The notes under the pieces: model-generated
Told to the model about the DNA's origin: nothing
Database searches by the model: none
What the model saw: only the letters and a program-made list of their open reading frames with translations
Source: Telopea speciosissima
Lineage: Eukaryota > Streptophyta > Magnoliopsida > Proteales > Proteaceae
NCBI RefSeq assembly: GCF_018873765.1
Contig: NC_057924.1
Span: forward strand, 23,307,542-23,371,541
DNA length: 64,000 bases
Direction of reading: 5' to 3'
Program-made: the position numbers and the translations under genes
Shown here: positions 32,831 through 45,826 of the stretch, one piece after another
Numbering within the stretch: the stretch's first letter is position 1
Layout: every line of letters begins with the position of its first letter

Positions 32831-35800
32831 ACTGTTAATTTGGTCCGTTCGTAGCATGCGGTTGGTTGCTCTATGGTTCGACCATTCGAACCGAGTCATT
32901 TACCCAATATGGAGTCTAAGACGTGTTACGTAATTATTGGTCGTGTAGATCTATGGTACATATAAGCCCCCCACTCTTACGAGATAAGATTAGATCACCA
33001 GAGTAAAATCAGGTCGAGTCGCCTTCATTTCCTTGGTGAGCTCGAGCTAAACCTATCAAATCAGGCATGTCTTTCGCAATTAATGCATGTCTGTACCACC
33101 TCGGGAAGGCAGAACATTAGCTATCAGGTTGCTCTATTGGTTTTTGACACATGGAGCATGTCACCATGTTTCCTCGGATACGCAAACCATCGCCTCATTT
33201 TTGCCGTTGACCCAAATTAATCTAGACCGTTAGAACATTTCATCTTCCCGTTCTCAAATCCTATAAATAAGAGGTCATTTTCATTCAATTTTCATCACAA
33301 CATTCTCTTGAGAGCTCGTCTTCTTTCTCCGTGTTATCTCTTCAACTTTTCTCCTCGGTTTGGTGCTCTCCTCAGTTCGGTCCTCAACTGATCTCTCAAA
33401 GAACCAAACCACTAGTATGTTTTCCTTACCTACTTAACTATGACATCGGATGCCTTTGACGGGGAAGAGTATAAACTCCCTCTTGTGAAGGGTGATATAG
33501 ACGGTTTTAGCGATGGGAGAGATCCCAAGAGTGGATCTACTGCCTCAGGCTCCTCCAAGGGAATTTCTAGTGAAGATGGGGAAGTAGTGTCTAGGTCTAA
33601 GTCTAGGTCTAAATCTAGGTCTAGTTAGGGAATCACTCCTGGTGGTGACTTACTGGTTGTTGGATCTGACCCTAAAATCGCTGAAGTGAATCACTTTTAG
33701 GCTTCTTATTGCTTTCCCATTATCTTCTAATAGGAAAGCCCTCAAAAGTCTCGCTAGTCAATACAGTAGATATCACTTTGACTCCAATGGTCTCTTCCAG
33801 CAGTGTTGCTATATAGGGTTGGGTTGTCGTGAAGGAAGGTAGATTCTGGAACCAAAACCAAGGATCCTTGGTGAACACCAAAGTAGTAGGATTGTGGTGG
33901 CTAATGAGTCATTCTATTTGAGGAAGGAGACTTCTCCTATTAACCATGCACATACAGTTCCTTGTTTGGAAAGGGTGAACGGATCCTCAGCTCTGGAGAT
34001 TATAGAGGGTTGTGTGGGGTAAAATGGCATGCCTGGAAGGACCAGGTTGAGTCAGTGTGAGACCTCTACACCTGAGGAAGTAACTAGTGAGGGATCTTCT
34101 GGGGATGTCACTATAGGGGGTGATAATAGGGCCTTAGAGCTGGTTTCTATTGACCGTTAGGATAGAAGGAGAAGCGCTAATGCTGCTTCAACCTTGGTTG
34201 AGATTGTTGTGCAAAGGGAGATTTGTTTAAACATGATTGAAAATAAAAGTTGAAAGAATCAATACATAAACCATATGATTGAGTAATTTGAAATACTATG
34301 TTGCAGTAGAAAAACTACAATGGCGGTTATACGACTTGCGGACGTCGGAGACATGCAAGATTAAAAAAGAATACACCAGAGAAGACCGGAGGTGGACTCT
34401 AGGGGAACTCTCCGATGCCTAAGTCAGTTTTCTGGAAATTATGAAGAATCACAGAGTGAAATCACATAGCTTAGAGTTTTTTCCATATTTTCTCTAGTGA
34501 GGCTCTATTTATAGTGCATTACCTTACGACGTGAGGCAGTGGTAAGAGTCCCTCTTTATATCGTCATCTTTCCCAAATTAGTAGTTTCCTTTTGGGAGAC
34601 AAAGTGGATGCAGAAAATTATTCTTGCGCCAAACTTCTATATACAGAGGTCATGGGGAGTTTCCCTTTCTTATTTGGGAATTGAATTCCTAACATGTCGA
34701 CCCTTCTCAGGTTGCTAAGATACTATGGAAACGGTCTCCTACTCCGAGTTGGATACAATTAGTAAGTACCAGATTCAAAGTTGGCTTCTATTTTCAGGGA
34801 TTATGACTCGGTGGAAATGGTCCATGTGTTACATTGTGAATGGTTGGTTCATTTTACCCGTATCAGAGGCCCTCCACTCCCACGGCTCAGATATGAGCTA
34901 CGAGAGTAGTTTTTTGCAGATCGTCAAGTATGAGCTGCATATGTGCCGCTCCTATCTCTATGTCATCCCATGCATTTTGTTATGCCATAAGGCAGGAGTT
35001 GAAGAGATTATTGCTGTCTTAAGAACTCACAAAGCTTTCAGAGGAAGCCATTGGAGCCTTTCAAATTATAGGTTTTCAGTTTCATGCCTGTCATTTCCAC
35101 CCGCTTCCATTACTTCTCGGGGAGGCAAAGGGATACTGACATCATCATGATCCCGTAAAATTCAGAATTGCTTAATCTAGACTATAAGTGAGGATGCATA
35201 CAGGCCTTGAATAGCTTATATAACGGGACCTTTGGCTTTACTTTCAAGCTTTTATTCCTACATTTTGTCTTGGCAGTTTTTTTCATTCTTTGCACTTATC
35301 TTCTTCGAAGGTAGTATTAAGAGAGTATCATGCCCCATTTCCAGCGTTCTTCCTAAGTTGATCCAATCAGTAAGTATTTCTCTTCTACCCTTGTTTTCTG
35401 GAATGTTCGGATCTGTTGGGCACTGGCTAAAGATGATCCCATTATGTCCATGACATGAGTTTGAAGAGTTTAGAACCTGATTTTGAGAGAACCCCTTTTA
35501 CCTTTTGTTTGCTCTATTGGGAGCCATAAAGTTTGGATAGTTAAAAATCCTAGCCCCACCATAGGAGAGAAACCCTCTATGAAGTACCCTAAAGTGGACG
35601 GCAGTGGTCACCGCATACTGATTTGAAACGTTGGATCTCCTATTAGGTTAACCCTGGCTGCTAGGTCATCTGTGTAAGTTGGACACTTAAGGTGGACTTC
35701 CCCCGTGTGAGTTCTATTCCTATTAGGAATAAATATGGGAAGGGGCTGATTATATACTCCTAATTTCAGCCCCCTAACTATAATTGCAATCTTGCAACAT
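32831..35800 (+). other. Degenerate, unassigned retroelement-like region
   Basis: A promoter-like cctataaataagagg at about 33.26 kb is followed by a short frame (33440-33628) starting MTSDAFDGEEYKLPLV and ending in an RSKSRSKSRSS repeat. This resembles the serine-rich start of some plant gypsy or transposase-related proteins, but too little is left to assign it. Frames at 34725-35150 and 35232-35453 are not recognisable. Confidence 0.35.
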
Positions 35801-35882
35801 TGAGTTCTCTCTCTCTCACTCTCAATTTTGTTCTCTAAATTACTAGTGTGTTTTCTGTGAGATTCCATCAATTCCCAAGGAT

Positions 35883-36489
35883 TTGCAGTGTGGAGTTCTT
35901 CACAGAGAAGCCTTTCAAGATATTCAAGAAGCAGACCTAATGATCGTGGTGCTCGAAACCAAAAGTTTGGTTCTAGATCTCTTCCGTTGTGTTCCCATCT
36001 CCGTTCAGGTAAAACCTGAACTATACCCATGGGATTCTAGATTTGTTTATAGTTTGCTTTGCCCAGATTGTAAGGGCCAAGTTCTACATGCTATATCAAT
36101 CCCTACATCTTTTGATGAGACAATAATAGGTGAAGCTATGGCCATCCGTGCTTCTTGTTTGGAAGCAATCTTAGAAGGGTTTGATCATGTGCTCCTGGAG
36201 TTTGACAACAAATGCGTGATCTCTTGTCTGCAAAGAGGAATTTCAACTTCTCCTATACATTTACGAACCATTCTGGAGTATATAGTTCAACTTTCTGAGT
36301 GTTTTGAAACTTGTATTTTCAAGTATATTCCAAGGGAGAATAACAGGTTGGCTGACTCTCTGACAAGGAAAGCCCTATCGATGACGTGTCTGATGGTTTG
36401 GCCTATTTTTGATCCATGGTTTTTGGATTTATGTCTTGAGCCATGAGCTTTCACGTTATCTAAATAAAGTGCTATTACCAACAAAAAAA
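35883..36489 (+). pseudogene. L1-type LINE RNase H domain (3' end fragment)
   Basis: An uninterrupted 187-codon frame (35883-36446) contains GEAMAIRASCLEAILEGF, then VLLEFDNKCVISCL, and FKYIPRENNRLADSLTRKA. This is the RVT_3-type RNase H fold found at the C-terminus of plant L1 elements and in related host proteins. It ends with FDPWFLDLCLE and TGA, then a short tail with aataaa and an A-run at about 36483-36489, as expected of an L1 3' end. The upstream RT part is missing, so this is a 5'-truncated insertion. A small domesticated protein is possible but less likely. Confidence 0.65.
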
Positions 36490-36639
36490 TAGTCATATTT
36501 GCTTTGATCTCAAACTGAGGTGTTACCAATTGTGGTCGTCTTGGGTTTGGGTTAACCAATAATTGAAGCGAACTTAACTAATATATCACCAAGAAAGGGA
36601 ATAAGAACGCTGCCTATCGTGTGGATCCTGCCCTAGATA

Positions 36640-36756
36640 TAGGAGCCTGCCTAGGACTGTAACATGGTTGGGTTGGGCCTGGCTTCTTAAAATCCCATCC
36701 CAACTTTGAGCCCCTGGGACCAGCCCGACCCTGACTCAGGGCCTAAAAAATCCAAC
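36640..36756. repeat. Dispersed GGGTTGGG/CTGACTCAGGGCC repeat
   Basis: Shares ggttgggttgggcctgg and ccctgactcagggcctaaaaa with segments at 46.88-47.04 and 47.29-47.46 kb. No coding content. Confidence 0.5.
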
Positions 36757-39003
36757 TGTAATACCCGTGCCCAAAATACAGGGGTAATTTAGACTTTTCA
36801 CTTTATGTGCAGAATCTGTACCTGTGGTGGACCAATGAAGGGTGGAATTTTTGGTTGATTAGCACACTAGAGTATACCTTACTAGTATTTTATTAGTGTA
36901 GCATATGCTTGTTTATTTATTTTTCCGTTTATGATTATATGTAATTGTTATTTAAATATATTTATTTACAAGCCTATTAATATGTAAGTTGATTAGCCTA
37001 GTAGTTAGGATCTTATAAATAATAAAAGAGGTTTAAAGATCAATTTTAGATGGAAGAAATAGGAAAGAGGGGGAGTTGGAGTACAAGAAGGAATATAGGG
37101 AGGAGACAATATACGATAGAAAGAGAGGGAGGTTCCACGCATGAGAGGGGATTGGAAGATTAATAGGGAATCCATGGGCAGCAAGTGTGAAATAAAAAGA
37201 AAGAGAGAGAGAGAGAAGAAGAAGAAGAAGTTAGAGTTTGCATCCTACCCAAATCGTGGGGGAGAGAGAGGGATAAGAGAAGTTTGTTGGGAAGGATTCT
37301 CCCTACTTTAAAAAAAAAACATGTAGAGAAGAACAAAAAAAAAAAAAGAAAAGAAAAGGGATTCATCATATTGCCACATCTTCTTCCTTGGAGTTTTATC
37401 CTTGCATATTCTTTGGAGGTTTGAGAAGAGAGAAAGAGGAGCACTTTATTGCTGCTACTACAAGTTTGTTCTGTGGATTTGTCTTGAAGAAATAATATAA
37501 AAGTGCAAGAAGAGTAGGAATGGAGTTGAATCTTCCAAAAGAGGTATGTTGAACTACACCATGTTTCAATTAAATTTTTGATATGCAACATGGGAGTAGA
37601 CTAAGGTTAATGCTTAAGGTTGTATTAAGAACTTCTCATGAATGAATACATCATGATTTTATAAGTATAATTGTAGTCTCATAGTTTGGATCATGATTTC
37701 AAAACATTCAAATTCGGATTTGGGAAGTGATGAGAGATAAATAGGATTTTTGCATGTGAAAGGTATTTTCTGTGTTGGACAGAATAGTAATCCGAAATCT
37801 TTCATGTTATTGACTATATTTAGAAGTTGTTTCAAGGTCTGAAAATTTTATTAGGGATGCATATATGAGTTTAGATGACCTCCTAAAAATTTCATTAATT
37901 TTAAAATTTAATTAATATGTCAAATAATTCGTGTACTCGGATAGGTTGCTGCCAGGGCAGTTTTCTGTACCCGAATTTGACAATGAGAACAGACATATTT
38001 AGAAAGGGTATTTTGGTATGAAATTTTTACTATAACAACCTTTAGGAGTCTTCTAATTATGCTCACTGGTTTGACCTTAATTGAATTTGGAAAAGGGAAG
38101 ATATAAATTTTACAATTTAATGACTCAGATTCTGTCTCAGTCAGAAACACTATGTTAAAGTGATTGGAGAGTTAACTTGGTGAGTGTTTTGTGATGAGAT
38201 TTCTTTATAGTATTAAGATATGTGTGTTGTCTTTCAAAGAAAACCAACAAAAGAAAGACAAAGTTTTGAGTGGGAGCTTCTCAAGTTTCAAGGAGTTGAA
38301 GACCTTCGAGAATCCCATGACCATACCATATTATTGCTTACTTTATTTGCTTTATATGGTTTGCTACATGTTAGTACATAGGGTACTATTTGCTTGTGTG
38401 CGTTACTAGATGCATGTGGTGTATGATGGTTAGGAGTAACATGGTTAATACGTAGTAATGTTAAAATTATCTTATCACTCTCGACTAAGTAAAGCAAGTA
38501 ATAGTGCGGGAATCTTTAACGGTTAGAATCCAGTGGCCTCCTACCACGATGAGAGAATGGACTATCCATAGACCACTTTGGGAACTCCAAAAGGCTAACC
38601 TTAGTGATCATTTGATAAGTAGCATCCTCCCATCTCCGGCGTGATAGAAACAATCATAGTAAATAGGTATTGCCTGAGTGTCAGCATTACCTAAGAGTCA
38701 TGAATTGTTTTGAGGAGATAGGTATGACTTGAGTATGCCGTGAACTCCGAAAGGCTAAGCTATCACTCAGGTGGCCAAATTATATTAGAGGTCAAACCTT
38801 ATATTAGGGTATTGACAGCAAAATATATACATAGTGAACTCCGAAAGCCTAAGCTATGCATATTAAAGGCTTAGAAGTCTCCAATTCACATTTTCGACTG
38901 AGAGGGATGTTGATTTTGTGAGTTACCATTGGAATGTGATGCATGTTTCCTTAATTATTTCGATGGTACGATTGCTAATTAAATGCTTATATGTTATTTG
39001 TAG
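36757..39003. repeat. Possible gypsy LTR (starts TGTAATACCCG), no genes
   Basis: The TGTAATACCC start is a common LTR opening in plant gypsy elements. The following 2.2 kb has no coding frame. It contains a GA-rich stretch and, at 38.56-38.87 kb, three to four repeats of a gtgaactccgaaaggctaagct-like word (about 38575, 38745, 38830). It ends where copia gag sequence begins. Confidence 0.4.
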
Positions 39004-39021
39004 ACCCTAACTGCCATCAAT

Positions 39022-40012
39022 ATGACCAACAACGCCGCCCTCAATTCCCTACTTAATGACAATAGACTGACTGGGACTAATTACCTCGAGTGGAAGCGAA
39101 AGCTTATACTTGTTCTAAAGGCAGAGAAGATCCACCATGTCATTTCTACTGATGGACCTCCCTTACCCCACACCACTAAAGGTGACGACTATGTGGCTTG
39201 AGAGACCTTCAAAGGGAAGGACGCTCTGGCCACCACCTATATTCTTAGCTCCATTGATAAGAACCTCCAGAGCTCATGTGATGACCTAGAATCGGACAAG
39301 GATGTGATGGAACACTTAGAGCAGACTTTTGGCAAGTAAGATTGTCTTACACGCCAACAAATCTCCTTAGCGCTGTTCTCTGCAAAGATGCATGACAGTA
39401 CTACAATCCAGGATATGATGAAGCTTACCAAGCTCTTATCTGGATTGGAGAATAAGGTACTCTATTTGAGATAGAGATTATCTTTGCCTCACTTCTTGAC
39501 GCCTATAGCTCCTTTATCATGAACTTCCATATGAATAAAGTAGTGGTTAACAACGTCTCTGAGCTTACTAACATGCTTATAGAAGTAGAAAGTACACTTA
39601 AGGTTGTTTCTCTTGTTACTGAGAAGAGTTCTCAGGGTTCAAAGAATAAGCAAAGAAGAGGACTAAGAAAAGCTAGAAAGGCAAGTCAACCGGTGTGAAA
39701 AAGGGAGGAGTACAGAAGAAAAAGGCCAAAGCTGACAAGGGAAAGTGTTTCCATTATGGCAAGACTGGACACTGGAAGAGAAACTGCGAAGAGTACCTAG
39801 CTTCTTTGAAGAAGGACAAGCCAGAGACAGGTATTTTTGAATCTCTTGTTGTTTCTGAATCTCTTATGTTGGTTGGACCAACTAACATACGGTGTATGGA
39901 ATTGGGTCCACCGCACACATTTGCAATAAGTTGTAGGGGTTTCAAGAGAGCAGAAGGACAAGAAGGAATGAGATCACCCTCAAAGTTGGAACTGGAGATG
40001 AAGCTGAAGTAG
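39022..40012 (+). pseudogene. Gag of the 39-44 kb copia element
   Basis: The frame opens with MTNNAALNSLLNDNRLTG and contains NYLEWKRKLILVLKAEKI, the gag N-terminal domain. There is a TGA at about 39199, a TAG at about 39338 and later frameshifts. The zinc knuckle near 39746 reads CFHYGKTGHWKRNC, so the second Cys of the CCHC pattern has become Tyr. A protease motif is not clearly readable. Confidence 0.8.
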
Positions 40013-40029
40013 TAGCTGTAGGAATTTTT

Positions 40030-41214
40030 TTCATTTATTTTAGTAATGCTGGTTATTTGAAACTTAATAATTGTTATTATGTACCTGGATTTAGTAGGAA
40101 TTTGATTTTGGTTTCAAGACTTATTGATGATGGTTATAAGGTTTCATTTGATAATGATATGATCATTACTCTTCAGGGCAAGTTTATTGCCTCTGGTTTT
40201 AAATTGAATGGCCTTTACTTTCTCAATTCTGTCTTGAATGAATCCGATGATTCCAGCATGAATGTTAATGTAATGAAAAGAAAGTACTCTCCAGATAATC
40301 AAACGTATTTATGGCATCTTAGACTAGACCACATAGGGATAGATAGGATAAACAGGTTAGTTAAGGATGGACCTCTTGAAAGTCTAGAGGTTCTGCCATT
40401 TCCAACCTATGAATCATGTCTACAAGGTAAAATGGCCAAGTTACCCTTTCCTAAGAATGGAGGAAGAGCCAATGGAATGTCAGATTTAATCGACTCAGAC
40501 GTTTGTGGACCACTGAATATCACTGCTAGGCAGGGATATCAATACTTCGTCACTTTCACCGATGACTATTCACGTTATGGCTATGTTTATCTAATGCATC
40601 GCAAATCGAAAAGCTTTGAAAAGTTCAAAGAGTTCCATGCCGAGGTTGAGAACCAATTAGATAGGCGTATTAAATGCCTCAGATCCTATCGAGGAGGTGA
40701 ATACTTATCTGACGAATTCTTGGACCACTTAGGAGATAAGGGGATCTTATCATAGTTGACGGCACCAAGCACACCACAACAAAACGGTGTGTCAGAGCAT
40801 AGAAACAGAACTCTGTTAGACATGGTTTGATCCATGCTCACCTATTCTCAACTGTACTTGTCATTTTGGGGACATGCATTGGAAGCTGCTATACACATTC
40901 TAAACAGGGTTCCAAGCAAGTCTGTGCCCAAGACACCATATGAGATGTGGACAGGGCACAAGCCTAGTCTATGACACTTTAAGGTATGGGGTTGTATTTC
41001 ACATGTGAAAAGACAGCATGCAGACAAGCTTGAACCCAGGATTGATAGATGTCATTTCCTAGGCTACCCCAAAGGCACTATGGGTTACTATTTCTATAAC
41101 CCAACAAAGAAAAAGGTTTTTATAAGTAAACACGCCATGTTTCTCGAGGATGACCAAATTGCTCCCAAAACTGAGCTGGTTGTAATTCAAGAGTTGGATA
41201 ACATGGATACTTAG
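40030..41214 (+). pseudogene. Integrase of the 39-44 kb copia element
   Basis: The 232-codon frame (40057-40755) includes the pre-integrase region (YLWHLRLDHIG), DSDVCGPL (first Asp), YQYFVTFTDDYSRYGYVYL and the second-Asp region, where the usual Asp-Asn-Gly reads SYRGGEY. After a TAG at 40753-40755 come PQQNGVSEHRNRT (catalytic Glu) and RCHFLGYPKGTMGYYFY, with three further stops. It is not functional. Confidence 0.85.
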
Positions 41215-42960
41215 ATGGTCCCTACACCACCATCCGTTGAAACTTCACCATCGGTGATGAATCCTATAGAGCCTAGGCGCAGTGGAAGAACAATCAGGGC
41301 TCCTGACTGTTTGGTTTTCTTTAGCGAGGAATCAAACAAAGTAGAAGAGTTCTACATGGTTGTCGATACTTCAGATATGGATCCCTGCACCTACCAAGAG
41401 GCTATAGGAGATGTGGATGCAACTAGATGGTTAGATGCTATGAAAGCCGAAATGGACTCCATGTACTCCAATGGTGTTTGGATTCTAGTGGATCCACTTG
41501 AAGGCATTAAGCCTATAGGATGCAAATGGATCTACAAGAAGAAGAAAGGTGCCAATGGAAGCGTGGAGAGATATAAGGCAAGGCTGGTAGCCAAGGGCTA
41601 TACCTAAAGAGAAGGCATAGGCTATGAGGAGACCTTCTCGCCAATTGCAATTTTAAAATCCATTCGGATTTTACTTGCCATAGCGGCACACTTCGATTAT
41701 GAGATCTGGCAGATGGATGTCCAGACAACCTTCCTGAATGGACGTCTTGATGAGGATATTTACATGTCTCAGCTAGAGTGGTTCATTTCCCATGGGGAAG
41801 AGAACAAAGTGTGCAAATTGTTGAAGTCAATCTATGGACTTAAACAAGCATCTAGAAGTTGAAACATCAGGTTTGATCAAACGATCAAAGAGTTTGGTTT
41901 TGATTAGAACGTTGATGAGTCATGTGTCTACAAGAAATTCAGTGGGAGTTCGGTCTATTTCCTTGTTTTGTATGTAGATGACATATGTCTCATTGGGAAT
42001 GATGTTGGAATGCTCACTTCTGTTAAGAAATGGCTTTCCACCAACGTCTCAATGAAAGACCTGGGTGATGCCACCTATATACGGCATCAAGATAGTCAGA
42101 GACAGGAAACACGAAATGTTAGGCCTGTCCCAAGATAGTTACATAGACAAAGTTCTAGATAGGTTTAGAATGAAAGATTCTAAAAGAGGAAATGTTCCCT
42201 TTAGACATGGCATAGCACTTTCTAAGTCACAATGTCCACAGACCCCTGAGGACATAGAAACTATGAAAGGGGTTCCATATGCTTCGGTCGTTGGAAGCCT
42301 CATGTATGCAATACTATGTACCAGACCAGATATTTGTCATGCAGTTGGTATGGTTAGTTGATTCCAATCAAACCCTGGACAGGAACATTGGATAGCTGTT
42401 AAGTGCATCATGAAGTACTTGAGAAGAACAAAGGATTATTTCCTTGTTTATGGTGCAGATAACTTATCAGCAGTAGGGTACACAGACTCAGATTTCCAGT
42501 CAGATAAAGATGATCGGAAATTGACATTTGGCATGATATTTATGCTAGGAGGAGGGGCTGTCATATGGAAGAGTGCAAAGTAAAAGTCAATGACGGATTC
42601 CACAACTGAGGCTGAATACTTGGTAGCTTATGAAGCAGCTAAGGAAGGGGTATGGCTGAGAAAATTTCTTGCCAACATGGAGGTAGTACCTGACCTCATT
42701 AAAGACCCCATGACTTTGTATATGATAACAAAGGAGCCATTGCTCAAGCTAAGGAACCAAGAGCAAATCAGAAGAACAAGCACGTGGAACGCAAGTATCA
42801 TCTCATTCGAGAGATAATACAAAGAGGGGACGTATCGATTGCCAAAGTTGATTCTGTAGATAATTTATCCGACCCCTTAACCAAGGGACTTACTCCAGTA
42901 GTATTTAATAGACATATTGAGAACATGGGGATAAAACCTATTGGACATCGGGTTTAATGT
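41215..42960 (+). pseudogene. RT-RNase H of the 39-44 kb copia element
   Basis: The order is [27 protein letters not shown], stops at about 41605 and 41864-41907, then an intact catalytic YVDD at about 41971-41982 (LYVDDICLIGND). A frameshift near 42080 follows, then YASVVGSLMYAILCTRPDICHAV, then the RNase H motifs (DSTTEAEYLVAYEAAKEGVWL) with a further frameshift around 42720. Confidence 0.85.
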
Positions 42961-42973
42961 ACAAGTGGGAGAT

Positions 42974-44220
42974 TGTTGGATGTAACATTTATGTGTCCAT
43001 CAAACCCAATTTAATTTGATTAAATTAATTAATTTAGTTTTATTTAATTATGTGCTTGTCATAATTGTATATTGCATCTATCTAATTTAAACCGTTTTGT
43101 TCACAACTACGGATAGATTTGGGCAATCTGTTCTATGGTTGCTATATTTTACATTCGTACAATAGTGATTGGACCAAAATATAAATATAGGCACATTTTG
43201 TGTTGAATATGATCCACGTGGATTCCTGAATCATTCACCGTTAAGTGGTAGTTGCAACGAGAATCTCCGGTAGTTATTTTCTCTGTACTTGAGTGACACT
43301 TGCCATTTTATTTATGTTCTGTACATTTGTGGTGTATCAATGGTTGATGTCTACCGAAAGGACTGACTATATATTGGCCGCTCGGTGTGCACAATATAAA
43401 TAGTTATGGATGTGATGCTCAATAAAGTTTTTACTACCCGTAAAGGGAGAATACCAAAAAGAGAGTGAACGGATTTGATCGTGTCAAATCCAAGGCCTTA
43501 GTATTTTGTAAAGTGTTTGCAAAGAGTATTTTGTTTTATTAATATTAAATTAAATGTATTTTAAAAAAGAGTTTTCAAAGAGTCTTATGGCCAATCAAAG
43601 TCCTCCATACTCTCGTGATAAATTATAATGGACCGGAATTGTGCTGGTGACATTTATTCCATGGTTGTAATGGCCCATTATAGGTGTTAATAATGTGGGG
43701 AGAAAATGTAATAAAATTACCTACCGCAAGGGATTTTTCAGGTTACACCCTGGTAGGATCGTCCTTTACTACGATTTTAGATAAGTTTTGTCCTTATGTG
43801 CAATTTAGGATAATCTTATGGGCTAGCCTTTAGGATCACATCACTTGGTTAGATCTGGACCATAGGTTTGCCACCTCTTCAATTAGGTCTCTATATATAT
43901 AAAGAGACCTAAGGCCAAGGATGATTGATGATGCTAGAGAAAAAATCATTAGAACAATTTGCACAAAATTGTGAGAGAGCTTAGAGAGAGAAAAAGAGAG
44001 TCTTCTTCTTCCTCAAGCACTATTGGCCATTGGAGGTGAAGCAAGCTTGGGAGATCTTCTTTAAGTGTTGCATTCCTTTGGAGGAACACACCATTTGAGT
44101 GTTCTAGGTGACCTTGCTCTCCCCTTGAGGTTAGTACATTAATGTGTTTATTGAGATCCTTGCATGGTCATAAAATTTTGTGATTACATGAGAATCCCAT
44201 CGCTTCTGCCGCCACTAACA
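42974..44220 (+). repeat. 3' LTR of the 39-44 kb copia element (1,247 bp)
   Basis: Starts TGTTGGATGTAACA after the purine tract and ends cgcttctgccgccactaaca. A TATA-like ctatatatataaagagacc at about 43890 marks the likely promoter, followed by a GA-rich leader. The LTR of the 52.5 kb element has the same start and a comparable end. Confidence 0.7.
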
Positions 44221-45350
44221 GTACAACATACGCATGACAACTCCGCAGAAAAGGCACAGCCCAACGCGCCCTGCGCAGCCCTGCAAGGCAGGCCCACGGT
44301 CGTGACCCTGCCAGGTAGCCCTGCCACACAGTGCTGCGGCCTGCACGGCCCTGCCAGGTAGCCTTGCGGGCACCCAGATTCTGTTTTTTCCCGTACAATT
44401 TTTATGGCACCGCAGGGGTCTATTTTGCCTATAAATAGCCCCCTCACCCCCTCATTTGCATATTCGAAGTTTGTGGGAGACTGTTTTTCCTTGTTTTATT
44501 TGTTTCAAGGCCCTGCCCCAATCCAATTTTGAGCCTTCGAGCCTTGTCCCCTTGTCTGAAGTCCGAGCTATCTGACTCCGGCTTCCCCAACCCCTTTTTG
44601 CCCAAATTTGGAAAACCTCCCGTGGTGTAACCACTTCGCCCAACATTTGAGCCCCTTGTTTCCAAAACCTTTGGACGCCGTTATTCTATCCGAGATCCTA
44701 AAATCTGACACTCGCAAGTCGTTACTCTGTCCGATGAAAGGACAAAGTCAGTCTTTTGCCTCCACCTGAGCTGGGGGACGTTGTCCGTCTTGCATAATTC
44801 CATTTGTTTAAAGCATACAGGTATACATTTCCTCCGTTAATTTTTAATTCCAGCACAATGTAGTCCTTTCAAAGATTCTAGTGTAGTGTACAATAGTTAG
44901 TGTAACATAGTTTAATTTAATTAAATAACTTGTGCATCATTATTTATCCATACATGTGGGTATAAGACATTTATGAAGGGAGGATATTTGAAAATCAGCA
45001 TCTAGTAGAAAGATCGGTTTATCCAGGCGAGGTGGATGCCTAACACCTTCCCACTCTCGTAACGTAACCACTTACCCTGAAACTCTAATCAGACCAACCG
45101 AAGTCTCGTAGCCCTTCCAAGACGACACAAATGAGTCCTAGGCCCTAATCCTAGGTGGTGACTCCATTTCATAGTTATTGTATGACTCCCATCCCCTTGA
45201 TAATCAAGACCTTTTGAGAAGACGCATTCCTTATCTCTCTAACCGAGGAGCATAACAAGACCCCCTTTCTTGCCGATGCACCGAGAAAAAGGGATGGATC
45301 CTCACATTTTTAATTGTAATTTATCCTTATTGGGATGGGGGTGTGACACT
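44221..45350 (+). repeat. Ty3/gypsy LTR fragment
   Basis: A GC-rich block with repeated ccctgccaggtagcc words (44.28-44.36 kb) leads to a TATA box (cctataaatagcc, about 44429). Further right is the conserved LTR-end wording of plant Tat/Athila-type gypsy elements: gaggtggatgcctaacacct, tcccactctcgtaacgtaac and ggtggtgactcc, ending ggggtgtgaca at about 45350. No gag or pol follows. Confidence 0.6.
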
Positions 45351-45507
45351 ATATAAAAAACATGTGTGTGACATTTAAAGTTTATAATATATATTGTAAG
45401 CCTTAACTAAACCATTCTGTGAACTAATAAACTTATATACCGGAAAGGATGTTGGTCCTAATAATCCAAACCAGTACTTACAATGTAAATACCATATATT
45501 GCATACA

Positions 45508-45826
45508 TCAATAGTTTTCTATTTTATTAGTACACAAAATCTCATCTCTTTCTTTTATCAAGGGTTCTGCCAATTGATATAATATTTTTTGGCAAGCGTA
45601 CCACTTAGATAGCGCCCTCTTAGTAAGCAAATTACGGCGCTTCCCACTAAGATTGATTGATGTTTTTCTTTCTTCAGTTTGCTTTCCCTCTGGGGTGCTT
45701 TCCAATGGTGATTGGTTAGAAAAGAAATCGGCAAAACTCTTGCGGCCTCACCATAAACATCGAACCAAAAAGGGTGAAAGAACTTACCTTGCGCTTGACT
45801 TCCGCCCTAGATCTCCAAATAGCCTC
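45508..45826 (-). other. Possible continuation of the organellar insertion
   Basis: On the minus strand, directly after the nad5 piece, a 65-codon frame (45508-45705) starts MESTPEGKQTEERKTSIN. Its composition differs from the surrounding repeats and it may come from the same mitochondrial fragment, but I cannot name a mitochondrial gene for it. Confidence 0.3.

Larger units (their letters stand above)
39022..44220 (+). mobile_element. Ty1/copia element (plus strand), 5' LTR missing
   Basis: Gag, protease, integrase, RT and RNase H relics run in order from 39022 to 42960. A purine tract (caagtgggaga) is followed by a 3' LTR 42974-44220 that starts TGTTGGA and ends CTAACA. No matching LTR or primer site was found in front of gag, so the 5' end is truncated. 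It belongs to the same family as the minus-strand element at 52.5-55.65 kb, since the two share the purine tract, LTR start and RT wording. Confidence 0.85.
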
